Assembly: GCF_963676685.1 (NCBI RefSeq)
Contig: NC_092346.1
Span: 72,989,821 to 73,053,820 of the forward strand
Direction of reading: 5' to 3'
Length of the DNA stretch: 64,000 nt
DNA from: Mytilus edulis
Lineage: Eukaryota > Mollusca > Bivalvia > Mytilida > Mytilidae
Shown here: one piece after another, positions 25,201 to 35,400 of the stretch
Numbering within the stretch: the first letter of the stretch is position 1
Layout of the letters: each line of letters begins with the position of its first letter
The notes under the pieces: model-generated
What the model was told of the DNA's origin: nothing
Databases searched by the model: none
The model's input: the letters and a program-made list of their open reading frames with translations, nothing else
Made by a program: the position numbers and the translations under genes

Positions 25201-27690
25201 TTTTTGTAAAAGATTACTAAGATTTACGAAAAATGGTTAAAAATTGACTATAAAGGGCAATAACTCCTAACGGGGTCAACTGACCATTTCGGTCATGTTG
25301 ACTTATTTGTAAATCTTACTTTGCTGAACATTATTGCTGTTTACAGTTTATCTCTATCTATAATCATATTCAAGATAATAACCAAAAACAGCAAAATTTC
25401 CTTAAAATTACCAATTTAGGGGCAGCAACCCAACAACCGGTTGTCCGATTCATCTGAAAATTTCAGGGCAGATAAATCTTGACCTGATCAACAATTTTAC
25501 CCCCTGTCAGATTTGCTCTAAATGCTTTGGTTTTTGAGTTATAAGCCAAAAATTGCATTTTACCCCTATGTTCTATTTTTAGCCATGGCGGCCATCTTGG
25601 TTGGTTAGCCGGGTCACCGGACACATTTTTTAAACTAGATACCCCAATGATGATTGTGGCCAAGTTTGGTAAAATTTGGCCCAGTAGTTTCAGAGGAGAA
25701 GATTTTGTAAAAGTTAACGACGACAGACGCAGGACGATGACAGACGCAGGACGACGACAGACGCAGGACGACGACAGACGCAGGACGACTACGGACGACG
25801 GACGCCAAGTGATGAGAAAAGCTCACTTGGCCCTTTGGGCCAGGTGAGCTTAAAAGCTGCTTTTCAATTCAGAGTACAAAATGTACCATTTACATTCAGT
25901 ATTTCAAACAAAAAAGGCTAACCTTATGCAAAAAGGAAATGGTTACTGCATTAGAAAGATTACAGTTTAGGTGAAACTTGATTGTGATGCTTTAATTATT
26001 TATTACTCAAAGACATTTTATGTATTTGCTTTAATAACTTTTGGCCTTGAGTGTATTTATGTAGATGATGAAGTTATACAAGAAATGTGCCTTGTGTGCA
26101 CCAATATGTGTTTTATTTAGTGCTTGGTAATGATAATAAAAACTTGTTTCTGCAGTCTACTTAAGACTTTATTCATTTTAACTTTCAATTCTTTTTATAC
26201 AAATTTTTATCCACTGAACAATATTTCTCATGGCATAAGATTAAACAAGTATTGACTTTTAACAACAGTATGCAGTAAATTCTATTTTTTTTTACCATCA
26301 GAAAGAATTTAGAGGACATCTCATGAATTAGAACATTCCTATTTCCAATTGCATTATTAGTATGCTGCATTTTAAAAATTGAATCAATCTACCTTGTATT
26401 CTGTCATTTTATCAACAATTGTTTTAGGTTAATTAATGTGTACAATAATTTTTGAATTTCAGTTTCTAACTTTCAGTGAACTAACAGGTTGCTTATAAAA
26501 CACAAATCTAGGAATCAAGCATTGGAAACTTACTGATGGGTTAATAAATGGTATTTTAGATGAGCTGGCCACGAAAATATCCTTCCACACCCTTCAAAGT
26601 GGCATTCTAATTCTTTCTCCTTCTCATGGATTAACTGATGGTTTTTTAAATAACCTGACGAAGCAAATGATCTACCACAACCCTTAATATCACATATGTG
26701 CTGACCTGGAAAATAGTTGAACTAAAATTAACCAAATAACATAAAAATTGTCATGAATCTAATCAGAAAATACAGTATCTGAACAAATTAAATATCAAAC
26801 ATTACTATATTTTTTGTAGTTCATATTTACGCAGTCTCTTTTGTAAGTATTTAACCTGTGTCAACTTTGAATCTTAAAATAATACAAGCATGGTTTGATT
26901 TTAAGTTGTATATGCTGAAGATTGTTTAAGATAAATAATAATGGATTGATATGATTCATTTTACCTCATCATTATCATACTGATAAAAGATGTCTGCCAT
27001 CAGATTATTTATTGATACTATATTATGAATGATAATATTCTAAATGCTTAAGATTTGATAAAAGTTTGTTTTTTTATCATTTTCAGAGTGTTCTATATTG
27101 CATGTTGATTTCATTGCTGTTAAATTATATATCTTGATGAATATCCTTAAATTCAAGATTTTTTTTATTCTTGAAGAAATGTTTTTTAACTTTCATTTGA
27201 GGATATTTTTGTTTTTGTTTCTAACAGTGCATCTTTAATTTTGTAACAGTTTTGATTAATAATATATGAAAGGCTGAATTTAAAACTAAGCAATCAAATA
27301 TCATATACTATTTATTCATATCTTACGCTCATCAATTAGTTTAACATTCACAAAATCTTTCCTTCCATTGATGATGGGTTCAAGTTTCGCAGCTGGTCGC
27401 TGATCAGAAACATCTACAGAAAACATTCTCATTATATCATGTTGTGTTTGCTGAACCAGATTTGCTTGAGCAAGGGCATAGATATTTGATAAGCTGTTTG
27501 GCTCACAATGAAACATAAGCTTGTTTGTATCAAGTTTCTGCTTCCCATTTTGAAATATCAGTACAGGCGACTTCAGAGACAATGATGTAGAATACTCCTT
27601 CATGTCCTCTGAGGACTTTCTTTCAAATGTTTGCTTGGTTATAGTTGAACCTTCACTGGGTGTGATGTCTGATAAATCTGGACAACTCAT
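13201..27690 (-). CDS. ZNF410: ZNF410-type C2H2 zinc-finger transcription factor (spliced, 7 coding exons)
   Basis: Minus-strand exons in order are 27690-27327, 26705-26534, 24306-24131, 20922-20833, 19854-19687, 14893-14795 and 13427-13201. All junctions are GT-AG and phase-consistent, giving 431 residues (human about 478). The nuclear DNA-binding protein has six C2H2 fingers at about residues 124-280. Diagnostic matches to ZNF410 are the finger with [14 protein letters not shown], the finger with [16 protein letters not shown], the finger with [16 protein letters not shown], and the last finger [14 protein letters not shown]. Human ZNF410 has five fingers; the mussel copy has one more at the N-terminal side ([19 protein letters not shown]), and its fourth finger has a CxxC knuckle. 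The N-terminal 121 residues and C-terminal 130 residues are unstructured-looking. In mammals ZNF410 activates CHD4; that role here is untested. An AG acceptor near 27737 suggests a spliced 5' UTR. Introns are filled with repeats and one nested gene. Confidence 0.93.
13556..13800 (-). repeat. SINE copy with tRNA-like B box
   Basis: This stretch is an inverted relative of the copy at 63401-63720, sharing 'aatggaatttgatgcgactg' and 'caggttcaatccaccatttt'. GGTTCAATCC resembles the RNA polymerase III B box (GGTTCGANNCC), so a tRNA-derived SINE is likely. It lies in the last intron of ZNF410. Confidence 0.6.
15058..15330 (+). repeat. Dispersed repeat 'tccatagttaaggga…cataatgcccc'
   Basis: A family of roughly 300 bp with shared blocks 'gttcagtggtccatgaaat', 'actaagtatcaagtt' and a terminal 'ataatgcccc'. 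Other copies are at 18065-18390, 21085-21360, 21437-23010 (interrupted) and 56253-56545 (inverted). No coding capacity. Confidence 0.75.
16118..16450 (-). repeat. Diverged single copy of the 350-bp satellite family
   Basis: Blocks such as 'cgagggtatcaccagccca' and 'gtagtcagcacttcggt' match the reverse complement of the 21568-22680 array with substitutions. The following 'ctgatgagtcttat' block resembles the array's 'cctgatgaaggtaaat'. It is an older solitary copy in a ZNF410 intron. Confidence 0.6.
16640..16645 (-). promoter_or_regulatory. Candidate polyadenylation signal of the nested intronless gene
   Basis: AATAAA on the minus strand about 134 bp beyond the stop codon of the gene at 17420-16779. 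It would end an independent transcript within the ZNF410 intron. Confidence 0.45.
16779..17420 (-). CDS. Intronless 213-residue protein with SUMO-type motifs, function unknown
   Basis: A single uninterrupted frame, by far the longest in the ZNF410 introns, on the same strand as the host and between its coding exons 5 and 6. I do not recognise the family. Residues about 1-45 are ordinary globular-type sequence. Residues about 50-103 carry four ψKxE sumoylation-type motifs (IKQE, VKEE, IKQE, IKEE) and two copies of KEEPMD. Then come VFSRLGQ, a Gln/Ser/Arg-rich basic stretch ([17 protein letters not shown]), and three spaced DLR repeats (DLRTFLN, DLRIKLN, DLRQLI). VFSRLG and DLRxxL motifs resemble those in mRNA-export and cap-binding adaptors such as NCBP3; this is weak. 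A candidate AATAAA follows. The absence of introns suggests a retrocopy, or else an alternative terminal exon of the host. Confidence 0.7.
   Translation of the reverse strand: MSHYQSVQASVQDYLTSLPEGLKHTYHTRTAPTGQFLILHFGNDPTSQATKEEPMDYTTNIKQEPVSNTTTLNQVTVKEEPMDVKPILQNIKQETNIKEEIGTSTLTPATQSGDSVFSRLGQRQAEQLQQQDNYSSRSSRSCRRNIKKRSTRHSSKSVQDLRTFLNKKKQTRPKDLRIKLNQKVPKDLRQLIPKRLPLLMESAHEEFLSFYHR
17808..18410. mobile_element. Inverted-repeat element with TTAA target duplication
   Basis: TTAA flanks both sides (17804-17807 and 18411-18414). The ends are GGAGGCTCGAGGGTATAAA and TTTATACCTGCAAGCCCCC, imperfect inverted copies of about 19 bp. TTAA duplication is the hallmark of piggyBac-type transposition. 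The right half contains a copy of the 'tccatagttaaggga' dispersed repeat, so that repeat is nested within or carried by it. It encodes nothing and lies in a ZNF410 intron. Confidence 0.7.
21085..21360 (+). repeat. Dispersed repeat copy ('gtccatagtacatggatgcc')
   Basis: A copy of the family at 15058-15330, uninterrupted. It includes 'catatcatagggaacatgtg', which serves as the empty-site comparison for the neighbouring disrupted copy. It ends with a GACGGACGAAC-type microsatellite and 'cataatgtccc'. Confidence 0.75.
21437..23010 (+). repeat. Dispersed repeat copy split by a satellite insertion
   Basis: The left half (21437-21567) and right half (22681-23010) belong to the same dispersed repeat family. 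They are separated exactly within the 'catagggaa|catgtgtac' segment by the 350-bp tandem array. Confidence 0.75.
21568..22680 (-). repeat. 350-bp tandem repeat array, about 3.2 units
   Basis: The block 'tataaaacaacacgtttaat' recurs at 21571, 21921, 22271 and 22621, a period of exactly 350 bp. Units are nearly identical, so amplification or insertion is recent. The array begins and ends with the same 60-bp block, ending in 'ttttctggatttaccttc'. Each full unit contains the same 64-residue minus-strand frame, which is a repeat by-product. GAA flanks both sides (a possible 3-bp duplication). The likely source is a Helitron-type or 'pearl'-type molluscan element with a satellite core; that is inference. 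Confidence 0.85.
23430..23950. repeat. Dispersed repeat with 'gggacataactc' subunits
   Basis: Two to three subunits carry 'gggacataactc', 'gtgacaccaccca', 'taagcattgtgtataagttt' and 'catttggttgaggcaaa'. The same family is at 42935-43472. It lies between the third and fourth coding exons of ZNF410. Confidence 0.65.
24486..25853. repeat. Tandem pair of a 'GCTCACCTTGG / AAGTGAGCTT' element
   Basis: Two head-to-tail copies (about 24640-25110 and 25180-25640) share 'ggcggccatcttggttggtt', 'ggggcagcaac' and 'agtttatctctatctataa'. The block starts near 'gtcgctcaccttgg' and ends with a GACGACGACAGACGCAGG microsatellite followed by 'ggccaggtgagctt'. An inverted fragment is at 63157-63400. It lies in the second intron of ZNF410. 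Confidence 0.75.
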
Positions 27691-28073
27691 TTTCTATACA
27701 TGGTTATAAAGCTTAATTAATCACATCCTTTCAGCCTAAAAAAGAGGAGAAACTAATATTAACAAGAAGGTGTAAAGGTTTATAATTCAAGGATTCAACA
27801 TTCAAATTGTTGAAATTATTGTAAATAAAAAAGTTCCAAAGAACATTGATAGAGATCAAGGTGTTAAAAAAAACAATGCATAAATCTCAGACAATCAGTT
27901 CATTTCAAATGAATGGTTCCTTCAGAACAGATGGATAATGTTACGGAAAACTAGCGGAAACATGAGGCATTTATTTTATATAAACCATTGTTTTATGCAT
28001 TAATAATATGTCAACTCATAGTTGTATACATGTACATGATGAAGAAATATGTTCTACTATGTATATTAGTATA

Positions 28074-28361
28074 TTAGAGGATGTTAAGTACCTTTGGATG
28101 TATTTATTTTGTTGGTGGGTTTATCATGTTATTAGAGGATGTTTTGTACCTTTGAATGTATTTATTTTGTTGGTGGGTTTATCATGTAATTAGAGGATGT
28201 TTTGTACCTTTGGATGTATTTATTTTGTTGGTGGGTTTATCATGTTATTAGAGGATGTTTTGTACCTTTGGATGTATTATTTTGTTGGTGGGTTTATCAT
28301 GTTATTAGAGGATGTTTTGTACCTTTGGATGTATTTATTTTGTTGGTGGGTTTATCATGTT
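28074..28361 (+). repeat. 58-bp minisatellite, 5 units
   Basis: 'ttagaggatgttttgtacct' recurs at 28074, 28132, 28190, 28248 and 28305 (58, 58, 58, 57 bp). It is about 380 bp upstream of the ZNF410 start codon, in or near its promoter or 5' UTR. Confidence 0.95.
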
Positions 28362-29086
28362 TATAATATTGTGTCATTGAGGTGTACCCTCATGTCTCCT
28401 TTACTCATCATGAACATATGCATGCATGATCAAAATTGCATTCAGGTAAAGAAATTGTTTAATTGGTCTCTTGATTGAAGAATATAATTGTGATTCATTT
28501 TTCTAATGTTAACCTTTCTCAACATGCTCAATGCTTTGATTATTTGAAGCCTTAGCTTTTGCACCAAAAAAGAATAACATATTAAAGTTCTATCTGATCC
28601 TGTCAGCCTTCATATTTGAAAATATTACTAGTATATTATTATGTTTTGATATGGTTTATACAGTTGTGCAATAATATTTCATTATTTAATTAAAATGTGG
28701 GTGTTTTATTTTAAGACTTTTGTCTTAGAAAAATTGATATCATGGACTTTTATAATGTACATGATAACAAAATGTTCCTTTCTTGATTTTAATATTGGCT
28801 TATATTAAAGAATGTCTTCATAAATACAATTTTAAAAGGGTTTCTCATGAGAATACAAATATATAAACCTTTCCTAGCAGAGGAAAATAAGTGCCAAACA
28901 TTTACTAGCAATGGACTTATTTTCCTAGGAAAATTTATCCAGGGAATTACATTCCAAGTAAAATTGTGGTCACAGACTTGATACCTAGGAAGAAAAGTCT
29001 GGCAGACAAACATTTATAACTGGACTGAATTTACGGTTACAAAACCAATACATATGTCTTGCATTCAGTAACTTTTGTCACAAGCA

Positions 29087-29151
29087 AGGATTTGTATAGT
29101 AAGTCTTTCTATACTATCATCCCTGGTCTTGCTATACAAATCCTTGTCACA
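29087..29151. repeat. Perfect-arm hairpin, about 19-bp arms
   Basis: CAAGGATTTGTATAGTAAG is followed about 27 bases later by CTTGCTATACAAATCCTTG, inverted with one mismatch. It could be a foldback element or the ends of a very small MITE. Confidence 0.65.
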
Positions 29152-29159
29152 GTCAAGAA

Positions 29160-31668
29160 GATACCCAGGGGAGGATCCAGGTTTTTAGGTTAGGGGGGGT
29201 GCAAATTTAAAATATTGCCGAGCGGAATGAGGCGAAAAATTTTGGGAGGTGCAATGTAGATATCTTGCCAAAGCGTGACAAGAAGTATTTTGTGGTTAAA
29301 TTACAATGAATTAGCGAAAAATAATAGTTTCAAGCTATAACTGCCTCAATCATCCCCTGACAATCTACAATCACCAGAATTAACAATAAAGTTTTGAGCT
29401 TCTATTCATTGAGAATACTTCTATATATATATTTACTAGAAAACAGGACTGAACACAAGTAAAATAGAGATAATCCTGAGCAAACAAGCTGACCCTCTAT
29501 ATAAAATAAAATCAAGCGAATTTTATGTCAATGGTTGCTGGATTACTGGTGTTGCATTACTATTAGTCAATCAAATATATTCGGGGGGTTGGGGTCTTGA
29601 CCGTTTAGTTTAAACAGGTTTATTTAAAGTGGATTGGGAAACAAGTTATTACAACTTATATCAATATTAATTCCTTTCCACTTTGCGGGTGCGAGTGTTG
29701 TCTTGCAGTGGCATACTAGCCTGCTCTTTTTTGAAATCTACTGTAAGGGTTTTACGTGCAAGAGATAGTGCTCTCTCTTAATACAGGTCAGCCATTTATC
29801 GTCCCCTTCCGACGGACTATCATCGTTTCGCAAAATCATACTTGCAAATGGAGTGACTGTCAAGGGAGAGCCAAAAATTCCATCACTGAAATTTTCTACC
29901 CAGAACTGTTATCGATGCACCAACCTCATGCCTTGGCAAAATTTATAGGTTACAAGTGAGAAACATACACTCAGGGGTACTACTTGTACAAGTTATTTTT
30001 AATTACTTGAAGAATTAATATTAATATACTTATATAAGCAAATTTGTAGGATACTTATACAAGCGAATTTTATTTACTTGTATAGGTAGAAAAAAATATT
30101 GGCTGAGTTATCTCCCTCAGACATTCAGATTTTTTTACTTGTAGAAGTAAAAAAGTCATCCTATCTTCTTTTATTGAATTCTTATGATTTCTTGGCTCTA
30201 ATAGAATTTTAAATTATCTGCCCTTTGCAGATGTCTTTACTAATCATTTAAGTGTAATTTCATGGACAATGAAAATCCCATTTGTCTGTTATCTTCAGAA
30301 CACTGCTCATTTACAAGCCCCCAAGGAGCAATTTTTGAAGGCCTTGCGCAAATACTTAAGATCTTTGCACAGTCAGTTTCTTAGTTGAATTAATGAGATG
30401 AAACATTGAACATGTTGAACTCTAATAAAAAAAAATGAGCAAACCTGGGAAAAATCATTAAAGGCATGTAAATTTACATCTCAAAACTTGAGGACTTTTG
30501 TGGGATTGTAAGAAAAATTTACTTATACAATTCAATTTTTGAGAAAATTAAGGGGAGATTATTCAAACATTATTTATTTACTTATATGTGACGTGTACAT
30601 TTTTGTTTACTTCTTCAAGTAAATAAAAATAACTTAAAATTGAGAATGGAAATGGGGAATGTGTCAAAGAGACAACAACCCGACCAAATAAAAAACAACA
30701 GCAGAGGGTCACCAACAGGTCTTCAATGTAGCGAGAAATTCCCGCACCTGGAGGCGTCCTTCAGCTGGCCCCTAAACAAATATATACTAGTCCAGTGATA
30801 ATGAACGCCATACTAATTTCCAAATTGTACACAAGAAACTAAAATTAAAATAATACAAGACTAACAAAGGCCAGAGGCTCCTGACTTGGGACAGGCGCAA
30901 AAATGCGGCGGGGTTAAACATGTTTGTGAGATCTCAACCTATACCTTGTACAAGTTGTATCCCTGACTGACATATATTGAATAATGATACAAATTAATAA
31001 ACTAAGCTTTCGCTTGAACCAGTATTTCTATCTTTCATTGAGAAAAAAATATAACCAAGACTGTTTTCTTGGCAGTGCCATGATGAAATAACAAACTCAA
31101 ACGCGAGCTTTCACCTACTTCGTGGGAAACACAACTACAATGTAACAATTGTTTTACATGACTGCTAAAATCCTATGATATTTGTCATCAAACGCTGCTG
31201 TACCGCGTTTTACACCTCCTTTGAAGTATATTATATTTAAAGAACTTAAACAAACCATAGGTTTGGTGATTAGTAATCACCTTGATTATGTTAAACTTAC
31301 TGTTTTATATACTTCTTAAACTTTAAATATTAAAACGGATGGATTGCGACAACATTAATTTTCGTCATCTCAACAAATACTTTTTTATGCTGAGGACAAC
31401 CCATGCTTTGCAAATTGTAAGAGGCGCACGCCCGCCACGTCCCCACCTTAATCCGCCCCTGATACCAATAATATTGCTTGTAAAAGTGTGCCATGATAAA
31501 TGGTCTGTAATTAATAAAAAAAAATCTGATACAATCATCATTGATTTGCTTGAAACAATAAAACTATATGTGCTATACTCATGATACTAGTACATTTGTA
31601 GATGTAATGATGTATAGCATGTATAGTAGTCTCACTGACTCTCAGATCAGATCATAATGAGTAACTGT
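29160..31668. other. Intergenic stretch of repeat remnants
   Basis: This region between ZNF410 and MRPL48 holds fragments only. There is a 'gaggatccagg' element end near 29167, and a copy of the 'gaatggaaatggggaatgtg' dispersed repeat at about 30635-30950 (relatives at 41525-41815 and 48836-49110). No gene was recognised. Confidence 0.5.
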
Positions 31669-31977
31669 CACAGGCACTTGTTTCTATCCATAGGAAGGTC
31701 GACTATCCATATAAATAGAACTTTTGGACATGGTTTAGTGAATTGAGAGTAGATTACCGTGAAGAGGAACACTGTGGGGATTATGAAATTAGTTTAGTGT
31801 TAAAGGAAAATATTCACTGAATAGATTCATATAAGGTAGGGATTTTTAGCATTAAGTTGAAGGGTAGAAAAAGCGTCCCAAGCGGAGACTGTCGTGACCT
31901 AAAAAAAATTTCGTTAGCCACCTTCTTCTATTTATATGGATAGTCGACCTTCGTATGGATAGAAACAAGTGCCTGTG
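31669..31977. mobile_element. 309-bp MITE with 52-bp inverted repeats and 8-bp target duplication
   Basis: The ends start CACAGGCACTTGTTTCTATC and are inverted copies over 52 bp with one mismatch (31669-31720 versus 31926-31977). GTAACTGT occurs directly on both sides (31661-31668 and 31978-31985), an intact 8-bp target site duplication. An 8-bp duplication fits hAT or P superfamilies. The interior is non-coding. The near-perfect ends and intact duplication suggest recent movement. Confidence 0.92.
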
Positions 31978-32425
31978 GTAACTGTGCATGTAAAAAAACA
32001 TAAAAAAAACATGAGAAAGAAAGAAGCAAATTGATACATGTTATGTCCTACTGTTGGAGTGTGTCTATAAGATTCTGTACTGTTAATTAAAATGTTGGAT
32101 TTCCTATTGTTATCATGTTCAAAAGACAAAAAAATCAGTCTTCACACACAGTTACACGGAACAAGTGTCAGGTCCGGTTTCGACTTGCATATTACTTTTT
32201 GCTAATTGTTTTCGCATTTTATTTTTGCTCGTATTACTGTTTATGCATTTTAATAACAAAATATAAGATACGGTTAAATCTTCTTTATATCAAACTGATA
32301 TCAGTTTGAACCATAGACGACGTTTTCGTAATGTTCGTTTTTTCAAGAGTTGTCTTTCCTGACACAGAAACGATAGTGCTTTTGTTGACATTCAGAATTC
32401 AGAATACAATATCTTGGCAAGAACA

Positions 32426-35400
32426 ATGAGTGTTCTTGCAAGAGTAAGTTTCAAAACTATCGATCTGTATTAAATTTTAAGTTCAAAAGAATATCCATCG
32501 CAGGTGTCCAACCCTCCCCAAACCTGACTGAGAGTGAGACTCTCAGTGTCAGTGCTCTGCCAGTGGCAGTGGTGTAACACTAACAACACAACAGTCAACA
32601 TTTCAAATTTCAAATATTTTATTGGACAAAGCACATATGATACAATGCGTATTCCAAGATACAAACACATTAAACGTGACAATTTATGCAAATACAACAT
32701 AACAAAACAATAATTTAAACTATAAAAGTCAGTTGAAAAGGCCTTATGCCTAACTCCTCAGATCCATTCAGATCAATGTCTGCAAAATATTACATTCGAT
32801 TTCAGAAATTAATGCTTCTTTTTGTAAATTCATTTGGGTGTAAAAGCTTTGACGGAAGTACATTTTGTATGTAGGGCGGAAGCGCTTTATTCTTAAAATG
32901 TGTGCATAGTCAATGCTTTTACAACGTTACAACAAATTACAAAAAGAAGCATGCAATTCTCTTATAATTACATTTTTTCGCTATGAACATGAAAACACAA
33001 TTTATAGTGAGAAATGGAAATTTGATAGAACAAATTTTAGTTACGTGTTTTTCACAATGTAAAAGAAAATTCTTTTGATTTTCAATTTGACCAGAGTTAC
33101 ATATAAAGCAGTATCTCTCATTTCTGGGAATGTTTAGATGTCTACCTCTTTCAATGATCAGTATATGAGCATTTATACAGATCTTACATATTGCAGCTCT
33201 GTCACTTCTGTTCTTAAAGATATCAGCATAGGGTGGTCTTTTACCCATTATGTAGACGCTATTGAAAAAGTCTTAACTTCTTTGAATCAACTATGTTTGT
33301 ATTTTGAACTTCTAGACATGAAGTTAAATATTAGCCAAATTTGAAGATAAACAGAATCTGACCATATGACCAAGCGATTCTTATCTTCACTCAGTTGATG
33401 TTCTATCTACAATGATAATCTGCAGGTATATCAACAGCAATAACGACCCATTGAAAGTGAAAAAGTCATGCTGCCATTTCCCCTGTGCCTTCGTGTGTTT
33501 TGAGGGTCTATGCATGAGTTGAAAAGTTAAAATAATAAAACTTTTCATAGTGTAAAAATCAAAAATCATAACATAATTTCTAATGCTTTAATCATGTTAA
33601 TAGTTTATTTCAAACAAAAAGCAACACAGCTTATACTTTCTAGGTTTTCAGAAAATCATGTACTGTACATAAAAATTATAACAGAGCATTTTAAATACAC
33701 ACAGAGGAAGACTGCTAGATTGACAAAAATGATTAACATAAAAGTTCTATAAATAGTTCAGAAGATCCTCCAAAAAATCTGAGACATATTTTCAATAATT
33801 TCTTAATTAAAGACAACATGTTTTGCATTCTATGTTCACAATAACTCAGACTTATTATTAAAACTGATCAGTAGGGTTGACTTGGGAATAGGATTAATAA
33901 TGGTCACATGGAAAGTAACACACATGTTGAATGGTTGTTTGCCTGTCTATTCTGAATGTAGGAATACACCGCCTTAAATGGAATAGGATGTTTTAAAAAA
34001 TCTTAATGCCTCAAGGCTTGTGCCTATTCATGTTGTTGAATATAACTGCCACACACTATGCACATAAAAAAGCCTGGGATTACAGAGCATGTCATTTTCA
34101 TAGCTTAAATGTAGTGACTTCAAATCAAATATTTTTCATTCTACAGAACATGCAGAAGGATTAAAGAAAGTTCATATAACTTCACTGGTTTCCGCCAGTC
34201 ACTGTTCAATGCAGTGACTAATTGTACTAATATACTATTGGTAACTTACTCAATAAAAGGATGAAGATCAGTTTGTATGATTTATTTATTTGTTTTGTCC
34301 TGTTTATTGCAGGTGTTTTCCATTTTACAGAAAACATCAAGGCACACTGTTTGTCCAAAGTGTTCCAAATTTTTACAAAGGTTTGTTGTTCTAAGTATAT
34401 TGTTTAAGATTAACATATTTTACATGTATTGCATAACCTATATAGGATAAAGCTATTTTTGACATTTGATAATTATTGGTTAATATCAACACATGGTAGA
34501 GTGAAACACACACTACATTGCATTACTAGCTTGAAATAGGTATCCATATATTATTGTAAATTCAGAAATAATTGTGTGCGTTTATTATTGTGATTATTTC
34601 ATTTAAGGCTAAAATGCGATATTGAGAAAAATCCTGTTTAATTCATATAAAAATTCACTATGTGAGTTTGAATTATTGGATCATAACGTTAACCCTGTCA
34701 CATTTTTCACAATAATAAAAACATGGCAATAATTTGTGAATTTACAGTAGTTGGACTGCAGGAACAATTCTGTGTATTTATTTTTTTGTAGATGAAGGAA
34801 TCTGTAAATACCAAATGTAGCTTTTATGTTAGAATGATGCATTGCAATATATAGCAAATCCAATAGTTTGAAATGTTTGTGTTTAAATCCTTTTGTTAAA
34901 AAAGTATTCACTATAAAAAAGAGTGCTAAATGTTAAACATTTCACAAGACGAACTGCATAAGGCATTTGTGACACATAAGTATAGAACTATCGTGACTAT
35001 TTATAGTAGTTTTTATTGATACAAATGTAATATTACACTTCAGTTATGACAACTAATACTTTCACCATGATCTCACCCATGGTCAATAGTCAATAGATAC
35101 ATGTTTTTTTTATACTAATTGACTCCCTAAGTGGAACATTGAAAATGTTTTAAAAAAAACATATATGTTTGAACTGTGTCAAAAACAGGCATAGAGACCA
35201 CATAAACAGTACAAGTTCCTTTCAGTATACAGTTTCAATACAGTTATATTTGTTTGCAATTTATTTCTTTGTATTCCATGTCAAATATTAGAATATATAA
35301 CAAAAATAGTATTGACTTACTTATTATAATGTTACATAATTGTCCATATATTTGTATACTTTCCCTCCTTTTTAGATGTAACTACAGAGTCACATCCTTA

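Noticed and set aside
25635-25847. Asp/Arg-rich frames on both strands
   Set aside because: They are translations of the GACGACGACAGACGCAGG microsatellite.
28008-28478. Trp/Tyr-rich repeated frames
   Set aside because: They are products of the 58-bp minisatellite, whose period is not a multiple of three.
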